64,000 nt of DNA, from contig SUWW01000014.1 of NCBI GenBank assembly GCA_015061285.1, positions 60,090 to 124,089 of the forward strand, read 5' to 3'. This stretch comes from Bacteroidales bacterium. Lineage in GTDB: Bacteria > Bacteroidota > Bacteroidia > Bacteroidales > Marinilabiliaceae. The position numbers and the translations under genes are program-made. Positions 35,095-44,600 of this stretch are shown piece after piece (within the stretch, counting starts at the first letter, position 1; each line of letters opens with the position of its first letter). Below the pieces are notes generated by a model that did no database searches, had not been told where the DNA came from, and saw only the letters and a program-made list of their open reading frames with translations.

Positions 35095-36761
35095 AACTAA
35101 AACTACTACTCATCTTATGCATTTTTGCTTCGATATGCACTAAAGGTCAAGCTACCATACGCACTTCCAAAATAATTACAAGTGGTATGGTGCTCCAGCG
35201 AAACGAACCAATAAAACTCTGGGGCTCGGCCGATAAAGATGATGTAGTAACAGTTTCTTTCGTAGGTAAAAATCTTCCTAAACGAACCGACGGAAAACGC
35301 CTTCCTAAACAATTCACCGCTGCTGTTGGTAACAATGGCTCGTGGGTTGTGGAGTTGCCCGCTCTCAAGGCAGGTGGCCCGTTCACCATTCGCATTGCCG
35401 ACAATGATATTACTGATGTCATGGTCGGCGATGTCTATTTATGTTCTGGTCAGTCGAACATGGAACTCCCTGTGCGTCGTGTGGCTGAGGCTTTTCGCGA
35501 CGAAGTAGCGAGCGATGCCAACGACAATATACGTATAGTCACCATTCCTAAAATCTTTGCTTTCGATGCTCCTAAAGACGACCTCCCTGCGGTAGAGTGG
35601 AAAAAGCTCGCTCCGCAAAACGTGTCGGAGATTTCGGCTCTTAGCTATTTTATGTCGAAGAAACTTCAGCGCGAGACGGGTGTGCCCATTGGCATTGTTT
35701 GCTCATGTTGGGGTGGTACTACCATCGAGTCGTGGATTAGCCGCGAAGGTTTGCGTAATTATCCGCGTGCCATTGCCGAAGCCGACTACTATGCCTCGGA
35801 CGATTTTCGTAATAATATAAAACGTCTTGAAGGTCAGCAATTCTACCGTTGGAATGCTGTTTTGTATAGCCACGATGAAGGTCGCACTGCTGCTACACCT
35901 TGGTATTCAGCCGACTTCGACGACTCTAAATGGGAAGAGGTTGTCCCTGTAGCCGATGGCGTTAACGACGAGCCAACGCATTGGGGATCAGATGGCACGA
36001 ATGCTATCAATGGCTCACATTGGCTACGTCGCGCATTCGAGGTTTCGAGCGCATACGCAGGTCAATCGGCAACGCTTCGCCTTGGTTGCATTGTTGATGC
36101 CGATTCTGTTTATGTGAACGGCACTTTCGTAGGTACTACGAGTTATCAGTATCCACCGCGTATATATAACATACCTAAAAATATTCTCCGCGAGGGCAAG
36201 AATGTAGTCACCGTTCGTGTGATAAGCCAAAATGGAGAACCCCATTTCGTGCCAGAGAAACCCTACAAAATAGTTTTTGCAGATGGCTCGGAAATAAATC
36301 TTCTTGGCAAATGGCGTTATCATGTTGGTGCGCAGATGATAGCAGGCCCTCCGATGGAATTTTTCTGCTACAAAGCCACATCGCTCTACAATGCTATGAT
36401 TGCTCCGCTGCTCAACCTTCATTTTTCGGGTGTGGTGTGGTATCAAGGCGAGTCGAATGTCGGCCGTCATAATGAATATGCGCGACTTCTTGCTGCGCTT
36501 ATGGCCGATTGGCGCAGGGCTTTTGCTACGGCCGATTTGAAATTCTTCATTGTCGAACTTGCCGACTTCCTCCATTCGTCCGACCCTGGGCGTGCGGCAT
36601 GGGCTGAATTGCGTAAGGCTCAAGCTGCTGCTTGCAATGCCGATGCTCATGCATACTTAGTGAAAAACTCCGACCTCGGTGAGTGGAACGACATTCACCC
36701 AATCGACAAAAAGACCATAGCAGAACGCGTGGCAGAAGAGATAGTGAAGAGTCGAGAGTAG
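35091..36761 (+). CDS. SASA/SGNH-type carbohydrate acetylesterase with inserted beta-sandwich
   Basis: A 556-residue exported esterase (signal peptide 1-21) annotated in relatives as sialate O-acetylesterase. Next to GH115 and GH10 it more likely removes acetyl groups from xylan. The nucleophile block CSGQSNMELP has Ser near 121 and the last block DIHPIDKK has His near 536. Between the halves (about 245-400) sits a jelly-roll domain similar to the sugar-binding domain of GH2 enzymes (SHWLRRAFEVSSAY, DSVYVNGTFVG, LREGKNVVTVRV). Its stop codon is formed by the first unit of a heptamer repeat tract, so the last residue or two of the protein derive from repeat sequence. The start overlaps the GH115 stop. 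Confidence 0.88.
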   Translation: MKLKLLLILCIFASICTKGQATIRTSKIITSGMVLQRNEPIKLWGSADKDDVVTVSFVGKNLPKRTDGKRLPKQFTAAVGNNGSWVVELPALKAGGPFTIRIADNDITDVMVGDVYLCSGQSNMELPVRRVAEAFRDEVASDANDNIRIVTIPKIFAFDAPKDDLPAVEWKKLAPQNVSEISALSYFMSKKLQRETGVPIGIVCSCWGGTTIESWISREGLRNYPRAIAEADYYASDDFRNNIKRLEGQQFYRWNAVLYSHDEGRTAATPWYSADFDDSKWEEVVPVADGVNDEPTHWGSDGTNAINGSHWLRRAFEVSSAYAGQSATLRLGCIVDADSVYVNGTFVGTTSYQYPPRIYNIPKNILREGKNVVTVRVISQNGEPHFVPEKPYKIVFADGSEINLLGKWRYHVGAQMIAGPPMEFFCYKATSLYNAMIAPLLNLHFSGVVWYQGESNVGRHNEYARLLAALMADWRRAFATADLKFFIVELADFLHSSDPGRAAWAELRKAQAAACNADAHAYLVKNSDLGEWNDIHPIDKKTIAERVAEEIVKSRE

Positions 36762-36843
36762 AGGGTAAAGAGTAGAGTGTAAAGAGTAAAGTGTAGAGTT
36801 TAAGGGTAACTCACAACTCATAATTCGTAATTCGTAATTATCA
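36755..36843. repeat. Compound heptanucleotide tract (AGNGTAR then AYTCRTA)
   Basis: Seven consecutive units of AGNGTAR type (36755-36803), a 5-bp remnant, and five units of the ACTCATA/ATTCGTA type (36809-36843). The tract fills the whole gap between the esterase and transporter genes: it contributes the esterase stop codon and ends 3 bp before the transporter ATG. Confidence 0.85.
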
Positions 36844-36846
36844 TAT

Positions 36847-38250
36847 ATGAACCAGACAAACTCATTGAATGCCGCCAATGGCTTCTACAAACTTAGTTGG
36901 CTTCAGCGCATAGGTTTTGGCTCGGGCGATCTTGCACAAAATCTTATCTTTCAGACTGTTGCCTGTTATTTGATGCTTTATCTAACTACGGTGTTGAAGA
37001 TTAGCCCGGCTTTCGTTAGTGGGCTTATTCTCACCGTTCGACTCATCGACTGTTTTTGGAGTCCAGTTGTGGGTCGTTACATCGACAACCGCAATCCACG
37101 GCTTGGTAAGTATCGCACTTACCTTCTCTATGGTGGCATTCCGCTTACGATAGCAGCTTGCTTCTTGATGCTTCCGCAAGTGGCCACATGGTCGATGCCG
37201 ATGAAGATGGCTTACGCTACCATTAGTTATACGCTGCTGAGTATGATCTATTCGGTAGTAAATATTCCATACGGCTCTATTATGGCAAGTATGACCCGCG
37301 ACAACGATGAGGTGCTTATTCTAACCTCTACTCGTATGGTATGCGCCAACATAGGTCAGATTGTTGTTCAGGCTGGTTTCCCAATCGGTTTGGCAATGTT
37401 TCTCCACTCTGCCATCAACTGGGATCAGGCAATATTTATGGCTATAGGTACAATCCCAGCCTTCATTATTTTGCCTTCGCTTCCTATTTTGAAAAGACTC
37501 CTTGGCAAAAAGGGTCTTTACTACACATTGCTCTCTATAGGTTTTGTAGGATTCACAATACTCTTCAGCGTTGGCAAGTTTGGCGACGTCAAGGAGAGCA
37601 CTTTGCTTATTCAAACAGCAAAGATTATGACTGGAGTTGGACTTCTTGTTGGTTCGCTCATGTGGGCTCTCGTTCCGGAGGTCATAACCGAGTCGGAGCA
37701 TCGCACTGGTAATCGTCCTGCTGCCACGGTCAATGCTCTTGCTGGCGTTGCGTTCAAGGCTGGATTCTCTATTGCTGGCTGGATTACGCCTTTGGTTATG
37801 GGGCTTATCGGCTTCAACTTGGCGAGCGAAGAGTCTGCTTTGCCAACCGATCCAAGTGCTTGGTTTGCCGTCACTTGCATCTTTGCTGTTGTGGGTTTTG
37901 TGCTACTTACGCTCTGCTTCTTGGGTAGCAAAGAGAATATCACCACCACACCAGAAAAACCAGTGTCGTTCGGGCAGATGTGGGAAGAGTTCAAGGCTAA
38001 CAAATGTCTTCAACTTGTGCTTGGCATCTTCGTTGTGGTCTTCTTGGCATCGTTTATTAGTGCACCTGTAAATGCTTATTATACAGAGCTTAGTAAATAT
38101 TCCGAGACTGCACAAAATGCCATTCTTTGGTTCACATGTATCATCCCTGCAATGCTTCTCATTGTTGTGGCATACTTAATACATAAGTATCCGCTAACCG
38201 ACGAACGCCTTGACGAGATGAACCGCGAAATTGAGGCACGACATAAATAA
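36847..38250 (+). CDS. GPH-family sugar (xyloside) : cation symporter
   Basis: A 467-residue inner-membrane carrier with about 12 hydrophobic segments, of the glycoside-pentoside-hexuronide family. The conserved N-terminal KLSWLQRIGFGSGDLAQNL, LIDCFWSPVVGRYIDN and RLGKYRTYLLYG blocks are all present, as in XynP/XynB-type xyloside carriers. It has no signal peptide. Its position between the periplasmic xylan enzymes and the cytoplasmic GH43 suggests import of xylo-oligosaccharides. The start codon follows a heptamer repeat tract with only 3 bp in between, and two more repeat elements follow the stop. Confidence 0.9.
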   Translation: MNQTNSLNAANGFYKLSWLQRIGFGSGDLAQNLIFQTVACYLMLYLTTVLKISPAFVSGLILTVRLIDCFWSPVVGRYIDNRNPRLGKYRTYLLYGGIPLTIAACFLMLPQVATWSMPMKMAYATISYTLLSMIYSVVNIPYGSIMASMTRDNDEVLILTSTRMVCANIGQIVVQAGFPIGLAMFLHSAINWDQAIFMAIGTIPAFIILPSLPILKRLLGKKGLYYTLLSIGFVGFTILFSVGKFGDVKESTLLIQTAKIMTGVGLLVGSLMWALVPEVITESEHRTGNRPAATVNALAGVAFKAGFSIAGWITPLVMGLIGFNLASEESALPTDPSAWFAVTCIFAVVGFVLLTLCFLGSKENITTTPEKPVSFGQMWEEFKANKCLQLVLGIFVVVFLASFISAPVNAYYTELSKYSETAQNAILWFTCIIPAMLLIVVAYLIHKYPLTDERLDEMNREIEARHK

Positions 38251-38251
38251 C

Positions 38252-38272
38252 TTGAAAGTTGAAAATTGAGAA
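38252..38272. repeat. Heptanucleotide tract (TTGARAR type), 3 units
   Basis: Three units, TTGAAAG, TTGAAAA and TTGAGAA, directly after the transporter stop codon. Confidence 0.7.
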
Positions 38273-38293
38273 CACAAATTGAACATAACCACA

Positions 38294-38359
38294 TGTCATC
38301 CTGAGCGAAGCGAAGGATCTCAAACCGAAAAAGGTTTCTTCGCTACGCTCAGAATGACA
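38294..38359. repeat. Palindromic REP-like element, copy 1
   Basis: Arms of about 22 nt beginning TGTCATCCTGAGCGAAGCGA, with a near-complementary right arm ending in CGCTCAGAATGACA, around a short loop. The left arm recurs at 40184 and 58850. This is the most complete copy in the window. Confidence 0.8.
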
Positions 38360-38429
38360 CAAACTTTCTGAAACATCTGTGTTCTATAAATTATAAAAAA
38401 TGAAACCATTTCTCATACGGATTGAACCA

Positions 38430-38912
38430 ATGAAAATAATTGTAACACTACTATTGCTCTCTTGGGCTCTTGTTGCGTGCAATAAGGATGATGAAGAAAG
38501 CAGCATTACTGAAATTTCAGAATATGTTTTTACTGAAAATGGATACAACGCTGAGTTATCTCCTCTAACACCTCAAATCAGCACCGACAGTGTTATAACA
38601 ATAGTAAAGAGTAAGAATGATTTCAATCAGATATTCTCATCTTATTTGCCATTGAATCCTATAAATTTTAGCATCAGTAATATGCTACTTGTTTCAGACT
38701 CTGCGCCTTACGGTGTGGTAGATATAAAATCTGAAATGAAAGAGGGTGAAAACGGTAAATATGTTGTGACTGTTGATGTTACTATGGGTATGACATGTGC
38801 ATTGGAGCAATGGTCGGTTGCATATGTTATTCCTAAAACAATAGAGTTAGAAAATGTTGATGTACAAGTCAACTATTGGCAAGGTAGTGAGCCATACTGT
38901 AGTGGCGAATAA
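38430..38912 (+). CDS. Small lipoprotein of unknown function in the xylan cluster
   Basis: I do not recognise this protein. Starting at the ATG at 38430 gives 160 residues with a compact lipoprotein signal (MKIIVTLLLLSWALVAC, lipobox LVAC); the ATG at 38400 would place ten polar residues before it. The mature part is acidic, probably a single small beta-rich domain, with two late cysteines (TCALEQW and EPYCSGE) that may pair. It lies between the transporter and the GH10 xylanase on the same strand. A role in xylan binding is possible but rests only on position. Confidence 0.65.
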   Translation: MKIIVTLLLLSWALVACNKDDEESSITEISEYVFTENGYNAELSPLTPQISTDSVITIVKSKNDFNQIFSSYLPLNPINFSISNMLLVSDSAPYGVVDIKSEMKEGENGKYVVTVDVTMGMTCALEQWSVAYVIPKTIELENVDVQVNYWQGSEPYCSGE

Positions 38913-38968
38913 TATATAATTCGTGTTTATTCGTTCAATTCGGTGATTATTAACGCATAAGTATAAAA

Positions 38969-40069
38969 ATGAAACCACAATTATTAGCTATAGCAATATC
39001 GATGCTTGCGGCATCGTGCACGCAGCAGGCGAACAACAACGCGCCGGAGCAATTGCCGCTTCGTAAGTATATAGCCGAACCTATACTTATTGGCGCCGCG
39101 GTCAATCAGTGGCAAGTGGCTGGCACGTGCGACAAGGTGGAGAGCGACGTGCTGCTGCATAACTTCAACTGCATAACGGCTGAAAACTGCATGAAGAGCG
39201 AAGTCATAAACCCTCAAAAGGGCGTGTTCGACTTCACGCTTGCCGATGAGTTCGTCGATTTTGGCGTACGTAATAATATGACAATCATCGGTCATGCGCC
39301 CATCTGGCACTCGCAACTCGCGCCATGGTTCTGCTACGACGATGCTGGTAACCTCGTCAGTGCCGACACGCTCAAGCAACGCATCCACGACCATATCTTT
39401 ACTATTATGACTCGTTACAAAGGCAAAATTCGCGGCTACGACGTTGTGAATGAGGCCATAGAAGATGATGGTAGCTATCGCCAGAGCGCGTTCTATCAGA
39501 TTATGGGTGAGGAGTTCATCGACTATGCATTCCAATGTGCGCAAGAGGCGGACCCCAATGCCGAACTCTACTACAACGACTATTCTATGAACAAAGCTGG
39601 CAAGCGCAACACAGTGTGCGAACTCGTCAAACGTCTCAAATCGAAAGGCATTCGCATCGATGCTGTTGGCTTGCAGAGCCACATGGGCTTGGATTTCCCC
39701 AACTTCGAGGAATTCGAGACTTCTGTTGCAGCCTTCATAAATGCTGGCACGCGTGTGCAGTTCACCGAAGTCGATTTATCTGTTTTGCCAAATCCATACA
39801 ACCTCGAAGGCGCAGCTGTGGAGAGCGACTTCGAGTATTCGCTCGATAAAGACCCATATCGTGAGTCAGTTCCCGATTCGGTGAAAACTCAGTGGAACGA
39901 ACGTATGGCGCAGTTCTTTGGTATAGTGAATAAGTATGCCGAGCACGTCAACCGCGTAACCTTTTGGGGCGTGACCGACGAAAAATCGTGGAAAAACGAC
40001 AATCCTATCCGCGGTCGCAAAGACTACGCATTGCCTTTTGCTCGCAATGGAAAATTGAAGTTGAATTGA
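38969..40069 (+). CDS. GH10 endo-1,4-beta-xylanase, lipoprotein
   Basis: A 366-residue xylanase with a lipoprotein signal (lipobox AASC, Cys17), so it is probably held at the outer membrane. The single GH10 barrel has the acid/base Glu near 161 in YDVVNEAIED and the nucleophile Glu near 267 in VQFTEVDLS, plus GHAPIWHSQLAPWF and VTFWGVTDEKSW, which line the active site. There is no added binding module. It cuts the xylan backbone to feed the GH115, esterase, transporter and GH43 steps. The 3' end runs into TTGAA-rich sequence similar to the nearby repeat tracts. Confidence 0.95.
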   Translation: MKPQLLAIAISMLAASCTQQANNNAPEQLPLRKYIAEPILIGAAVNQWQVAGTCDKVESDVLLHNFNCITAENCMKSEVINPQKGVFDFTLADEFVDFGVRNNMTIIGHAPIWHSQLAPWFCYDDAGNLVSADTLKQRIHDHIFTIMTRYKGKIRGYDVVNEAIEDDGSYRQSAFYQIMGEEFIDYAFQCAQEADPNAELYYNDYSMNKAGKRNTVCELVKRLKSKGIRIDAVGLQSHMGLDFPNFEEFETSVAAFINAGTRVQFTEVDLSVLPNPYNLEGAAVESDFEYSLDKDPYRESVPDSVKTQWNERMAQFFGIVNKYAEHVNRVTFWGVTDEKSWKNDNPIRGRKDYALPFARNGKLKLN

Positions 40070-40183
40070 GAAAATTGTTTTTCGCACAGATGACGCGAGA
40101 TTACCCAGATAGGTAACTTTTATGTCGCATTAGTCGGGTGAGCGTGAAGAAAATTATCGGAGTGGAGCGTATAAAACGATTTG

Positions 40184-40267
40184 CTGTCTGAGCGTAGCGA
40201 AGGATCTCCTAAACCAAAAGGGTTGACTTACGCCGAACTACGTTTCTTCGCTTCGCTCAGAAAGACA
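40184..40267. repeat. Palindromic REP-like element, copy 2
   Basis: Left arm TGTCTGAGCGTAGCGAAG and right arm CTTCGCTTCGCTCAGAAAGA frame a longer loop than in copy 1. It lies between GH10 and GH43. Confidence 0.75.
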
Positions 40268-40301
40268 ACAAAGAAGCAATAACTTGTAATTATATAAAAC
40301 C

Positions 40302-41339
40302 ATGAAAAGATATTTGTTTCCTGCCGATTATATGGCAGACCCCGCCGTTCACGTATTCAACGGCAAGATTTTCGTCTATCCGTCCCACGACTGGGAGGCT
40401 CACGCTGCTGAGGACGACGATGGCGGACATTTTCAGATGAAGGACTACCACGCACTCTCGATTGACGGCGACCCGATGACCGGCAACGTCAACGATCACG
40501 GCGTTATCTTCGATGTGAAGGACGTTCAGTGGGCAGAGAAACAATTGTGGGACAGCGACGTAGTGGAGAAAAACGGCAAGTATTACTACATCTTCTCCGC
40601 CAAGGGTTATGACGGCGTGTTCCGTCTTGGCGTTGCAGTTGCCGACAAGCCCGAAGGCCCGTTTGTACCGCAGCCGCAGCCTATCCGTGGTTCTTTCTCC
40701 ATCGACCCCTGCGCGTTCAAGGACGACGACGGCTCCATCTACACCTATTTTGGCGGTCTCTGGGGCGGTCAACTCCAATGGTGGCAGCCGTTTGCACCGG
40801 GTTTTGCACCCGTACACGGCAAGCACGGCGACGAGAATGGTCTTGTTGATATGGGCAGTGCACCAACACGCAACGGCGAACTTTTCGCACAGCCCGATAT
40901 GCCCGCGTTGCCGAGTTTTGTGGTTAAGATGAGCGACGATGTATTGCAGTTTGCAGAGGCTCCGCGCCGCGTCGTTATCCTCGGTGAGGACGGCAAGCCG
41001 CTCAAAGCAAGCGACCCGCACCGTTTCTTTGAGGCTTCGTGGATGCACAAGTATAACGGCAAGTATTACTTCTCGTACTCGACTGGCGACAGCCATTACC
41101 TCTGCTATGCCACCGGCGACAATCCTTACGGCCCGTTCACCTATCAGGGCGTAATCCTCACTCCGGTAGTAGGCTGGACCACTCACCACGCCATCGCCGA
41201 GTACAACGGCAAGTGGTATCTCTTCCACCACGACTGCGTACCGTCAGAAGGCAAGACGTGGCTCCGCTCGTTGAAGGTCTGCGAATTGCAGTACGACAAG
41301 GACGGCAAGATTCAGACGATTGAAGGATTGGATAAATAA
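40302..41339 (+). CDS. GH43 beta-xylosidase / arabinofuranosidase, cytoplasmic
   Basis: A 345-residue enzyme without a signal peptide, so it acts on imported oligosaccharides. The five-bladed propeller has the expected acidic residues: Asp13 in ADPAVHVF, Asp near 134 in SIDPCAF and Glu near 244 in FFEASWMH. The sequence resembles the leaderless GH43 subfamily found in Bacteroides xylan loci. Base composition is visibly richer in G+C (about 50-58% in sampled 60-bp lines) and codons favour C-ending forms more than in the neighbours, which suggests recent acquisition. A REP-like element lies just upstream and a terminator 49 bp downstream. Confidence 0.92.
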   Translation: MKRYLFPADYMADPAVHVFNGKIFVYPSHDWEAHAAEDDDGGHFQMKDYHALSIDGDPMTGNVNDHGVIFDVKDVQWAEKQLWDSDVVEKNGKYYYIFSAKGYDGVFRLGVAVADKPEGPFVPQPQPIRGSFSIDPCAFKDDDGSIYTYFGGLWGGQLQWWQPFAPGFAPVHGKHGDENGLVDMGSAPTRNGELFAQPDMPALPSFVVKMSDDVLQFAEAPRRVVILGEDGKPLKASDPHRFFEASWMHKYNGKYYFSYSTGDSHYLCYATGDNPYGPFTYQGVILTPVVGWTTHHAIAEYNGKWYLFHHDCVPSEGKTWLRSLKVCELQYDKDGKIQTIEGLDK

Positions 41340-41653
41340 ATTGACAATCTATTTTCGGACAAAGAGCTCAAAATAATTATAATCAAGGAAAGCACGAGGT
41401 TCACAGAAGACTTCGTGCTTTCGTGTTTTTTGTAGTTTGTAAGAGTAAAAGAACTGCGTAAATCCGTTCTAATCAGAAAAATCAGTAAGCAAGTGTTAGT
41501 AATTCGTAACACATAATTATATACATACTTAACAACATATCGTAACTAATATTAACTTTAGCGCCCATATTTATGCGTACGCACAAAGTAAAAAACGACA
41601 CACTATTTGTTTTGTGACAGTTTGAATAACAATCTAAAAATCAAATAAATACT
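41340..41653. other. Intergenic region between GH43 and the MBG-repeat protein
   Basis: 314 bp holding the GH43 terminator, a fragment AAATCCGTTCTAATC related to the 72-bp repeat at 53524, and two to three units of the AYTCRTA heptamer family at 41502-41522. No gene is seen. Confidence 0.5.
41389..41431 (+). terminator. GH43 terminator
   Basis: Stem AAAGCACGA / TCGTGCTTT followed within a few bases by TTTTTT. Confidence 0.8.
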
Positions 41654-44600
41654 ATGAAACACAATTACTACAAACGCACACTCGCACGAGCAACGTTTCT
41701 GCTGCTTGTGAGTATGCTTTTTGCCTCTTCGGTGTGGGCAAAGACTATTTGGGCTCCAACGTGGAGTTCGAGTAATAGATATAGCCACGTGGCTTATACT
41801 GATAATTCTACTAATTGTACGTCAACCCTTTCAAGTTATCCTAGCATACTTAATAATGCTGATGTTGATGGTGGATGGAATTACTATATGTATTCAGGTG
41901 AGAATACCTCTAGTAATCCTGGTTCATTGAATATAGACTATACAATAAAAGATGAATTTACCATAGAGAAAGACCAAGAGTATATACTCAACTTTAGTTT
42001 CAAAGTTAATTGGGTGTATACTTATCTGAAAAGTGCAACTGCAAAGATTGCTTTGGTAGATGGTACAGATGCAACAGCTACTGTGTTGCAAGAACTCGAA
42101 AGCGTTGATCTTTACCATGAGACTGATGGCTATGAAGTAAGCACTCAGACTTTTACTGCGAACTCGAGTGGAACGATGTATTTGCGATTGACTGTTCAAG
42201 GTTCGCTCGAGGGAAGTATTTATAATTTGAGTTTCGCCAATTTTTCTATATCCACACCCCCCATAAGCTCTTCTGTTGTTAATCAAGCGACAGATTATCT
42301 AACGATAGATAAAGAGACGGCTGTGGATGACGAAGTTGTAACGGTAACTTATATAGGCGGAGTGCCTAATGACTATCACTTGTTTGGTGGTATAAATGTT
42401 TACCCTTATAGTAGTTCAACACCACTGACCGTTACGAAAGATGGCGACAACTACACTTTCGTTATGCCAACAGAAGATGTCTACGTCTACGCTAATTGGT
42501 TGCAAAATCTTGCTACTATCTCGCTTCGACTTGAAGCCGAAGATGAATCTTGGCTGGGCAACATACCTGATCAAACATGGACTGGCGAAGAGATAATGCC
42601 AAGTTTTCAGGTTATCAGCTCAAGTGACGATACAAACATAACCAGCAATGTAGATATTACCTTCGAAAACAATGTTGACGTTGGTACTGCAACTGCAATC
42701 ATTACTGCTAAGGATAATACTCGTTTTGGAGGCTCTGCACGGATAACCTTCAACATCGTGAAAGCCGAAATGGAGGTTGAAGCAGAACCGCAAACTTTCA
42801 CTTACGACGGCGAACCTCACGGCGTGACGGTAGCAATGAAAGCCCCTGCAGATGCTGTGGTTAAATATGGCACGGTGAAAGGTGAATGCAACCTCGACGA
42901 ATCGCCAACATTTACCAATGCTGGTACGTACATGGTGTTCTTCCAAGCAACCTCGACGAATGCTAACTACGATACTTACGATGGCTCCGTTCAACTCACT
43001 ATAGAGCAAGCCTATGGTACGCTCACTTTCGCGCAGAGCAAATATGAAAAAGTTTTCGGTGATGAGCCATTCCAGATAGATTATACAAAAGTTGGAGAAG
43101 ATAACGTAAGGTTCTATACATATGACGAAGAGATTGCTAAGGTAGATTCAATGACTGGCGTAGTAACTATAGCTGGCGTGGGTAGCACAACTATCTATGC
43201 GCAGATAAAAGATGCCCAAGGCAACTTTTCTTACGAGTCAGCCTACGCAGATTGTTCTGTGGAGGTAGGTGAAGGCATTCTCGATGTCTCGGCGACAGAC
43301 TTCAATGCTCCATACGATGGTCAGCCTCATGGCATTATACTCTCTGTTCCCGAGGGTGCTACCGTTGCGTATGGCGTAGAAGATGAGTCTATGCCTATCC
43401 CGGCCGATTACAATTTCAATCTCACTGAGGCTCCTACTTTCACCGAAGTGGGTACCTATTATGTATACTTCAAGGCGTCGAAAGATAACTACGAGGATTC
43501 TCGTGGCATGGCAACGGTGTCAATAACTAAAGCTCAAGGCTCTATAAGCTTTACCTCGGCTACTAAGGAGCAAACTTTCGACGTATCTACTTGCGAAAAT
43601 GAACTCATAAACATTGGCGATGGCAAAGTGACTTTCGCTTCGTCGAATACCGATGTGGCTACTGTCGATGGGAAAGGTTTGGTAACCACCGTGGGCGTAG
43701 GCACAACAACCATCACGGCTACTGTAGAAGATGGCGCTAATTATACCTACGGAATCAAAACGGCATCTTACACACTCACCATCAAGGAGGCAGAGATGTT
43801 GGTTTCGGCTGAGGCTTATACTGGTACGTACGATGCTAAAGCGCATGGTATCAGCCTGAATGTTATTACTCCCGACAATGCCATAATTATGTACGGCACC
43901 GAAGCAGGTTCATACTTACTCAAAGATGCGCCTACCTTCACCGATGCTGGTACATACACTGTTTATTATAAGGTTTCTAATACTGGATATAAAACTGAAG
44001 AGGGTAGTGCACAAGTGAAGATCTACGCAGCTGCAGGCTCTATAGAATTCACCTCAATAACAGTTTCCAAGACATTTGGCGCTGAGCCATTCATCGTTGA
44101 ACCAACTATCGTGGGCGATGGCGTTGTTACCTACCAATCGGCTAACGAATCTATCGCTACCGTCGATGCTGCTACAGGCGAGGTGACTATAGTTGGCTCA
44201 GGTCAAACAACCATCACTGCGCAAGTAGCCAATAGTAATAACTATTCCTATAAACCGAGCGAAGTTTCGTACCAACTCTATGTTACGCCTGCTGGAATAG
44301 TAGCTTCGGCTGAAGGCTATCAAGGTACGTATGACGGTGAACCGCACACCATTACATTGAAAGTTCAGTCGCCAGAAGATGCGGACATCTATTATGGAAC
44401 CGATGGATCAAAAATATCTTCTGGAGAAGAATGGCTCGTTGATGCTCCAACATACACTGATGCTGGCGAATACGAGGTTTGGTATAGAGTGGCTAAAGCG
44501 AATTATTATACTGAGATAAATAGCGCACTTGTAATTATAGGTAAAGCACAAGCTTCCCTCTCGTTCGAGAAAGAGTCTGTAACAACAGGCTTCGGCGAAG

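Noticed and set aside
40290..41231. 313-codon antisense open frame under GH43
   Set aside because: The plus strand carries all GH43 catalytic motifs. The antisense frame results from high G+C and skewed codon use.
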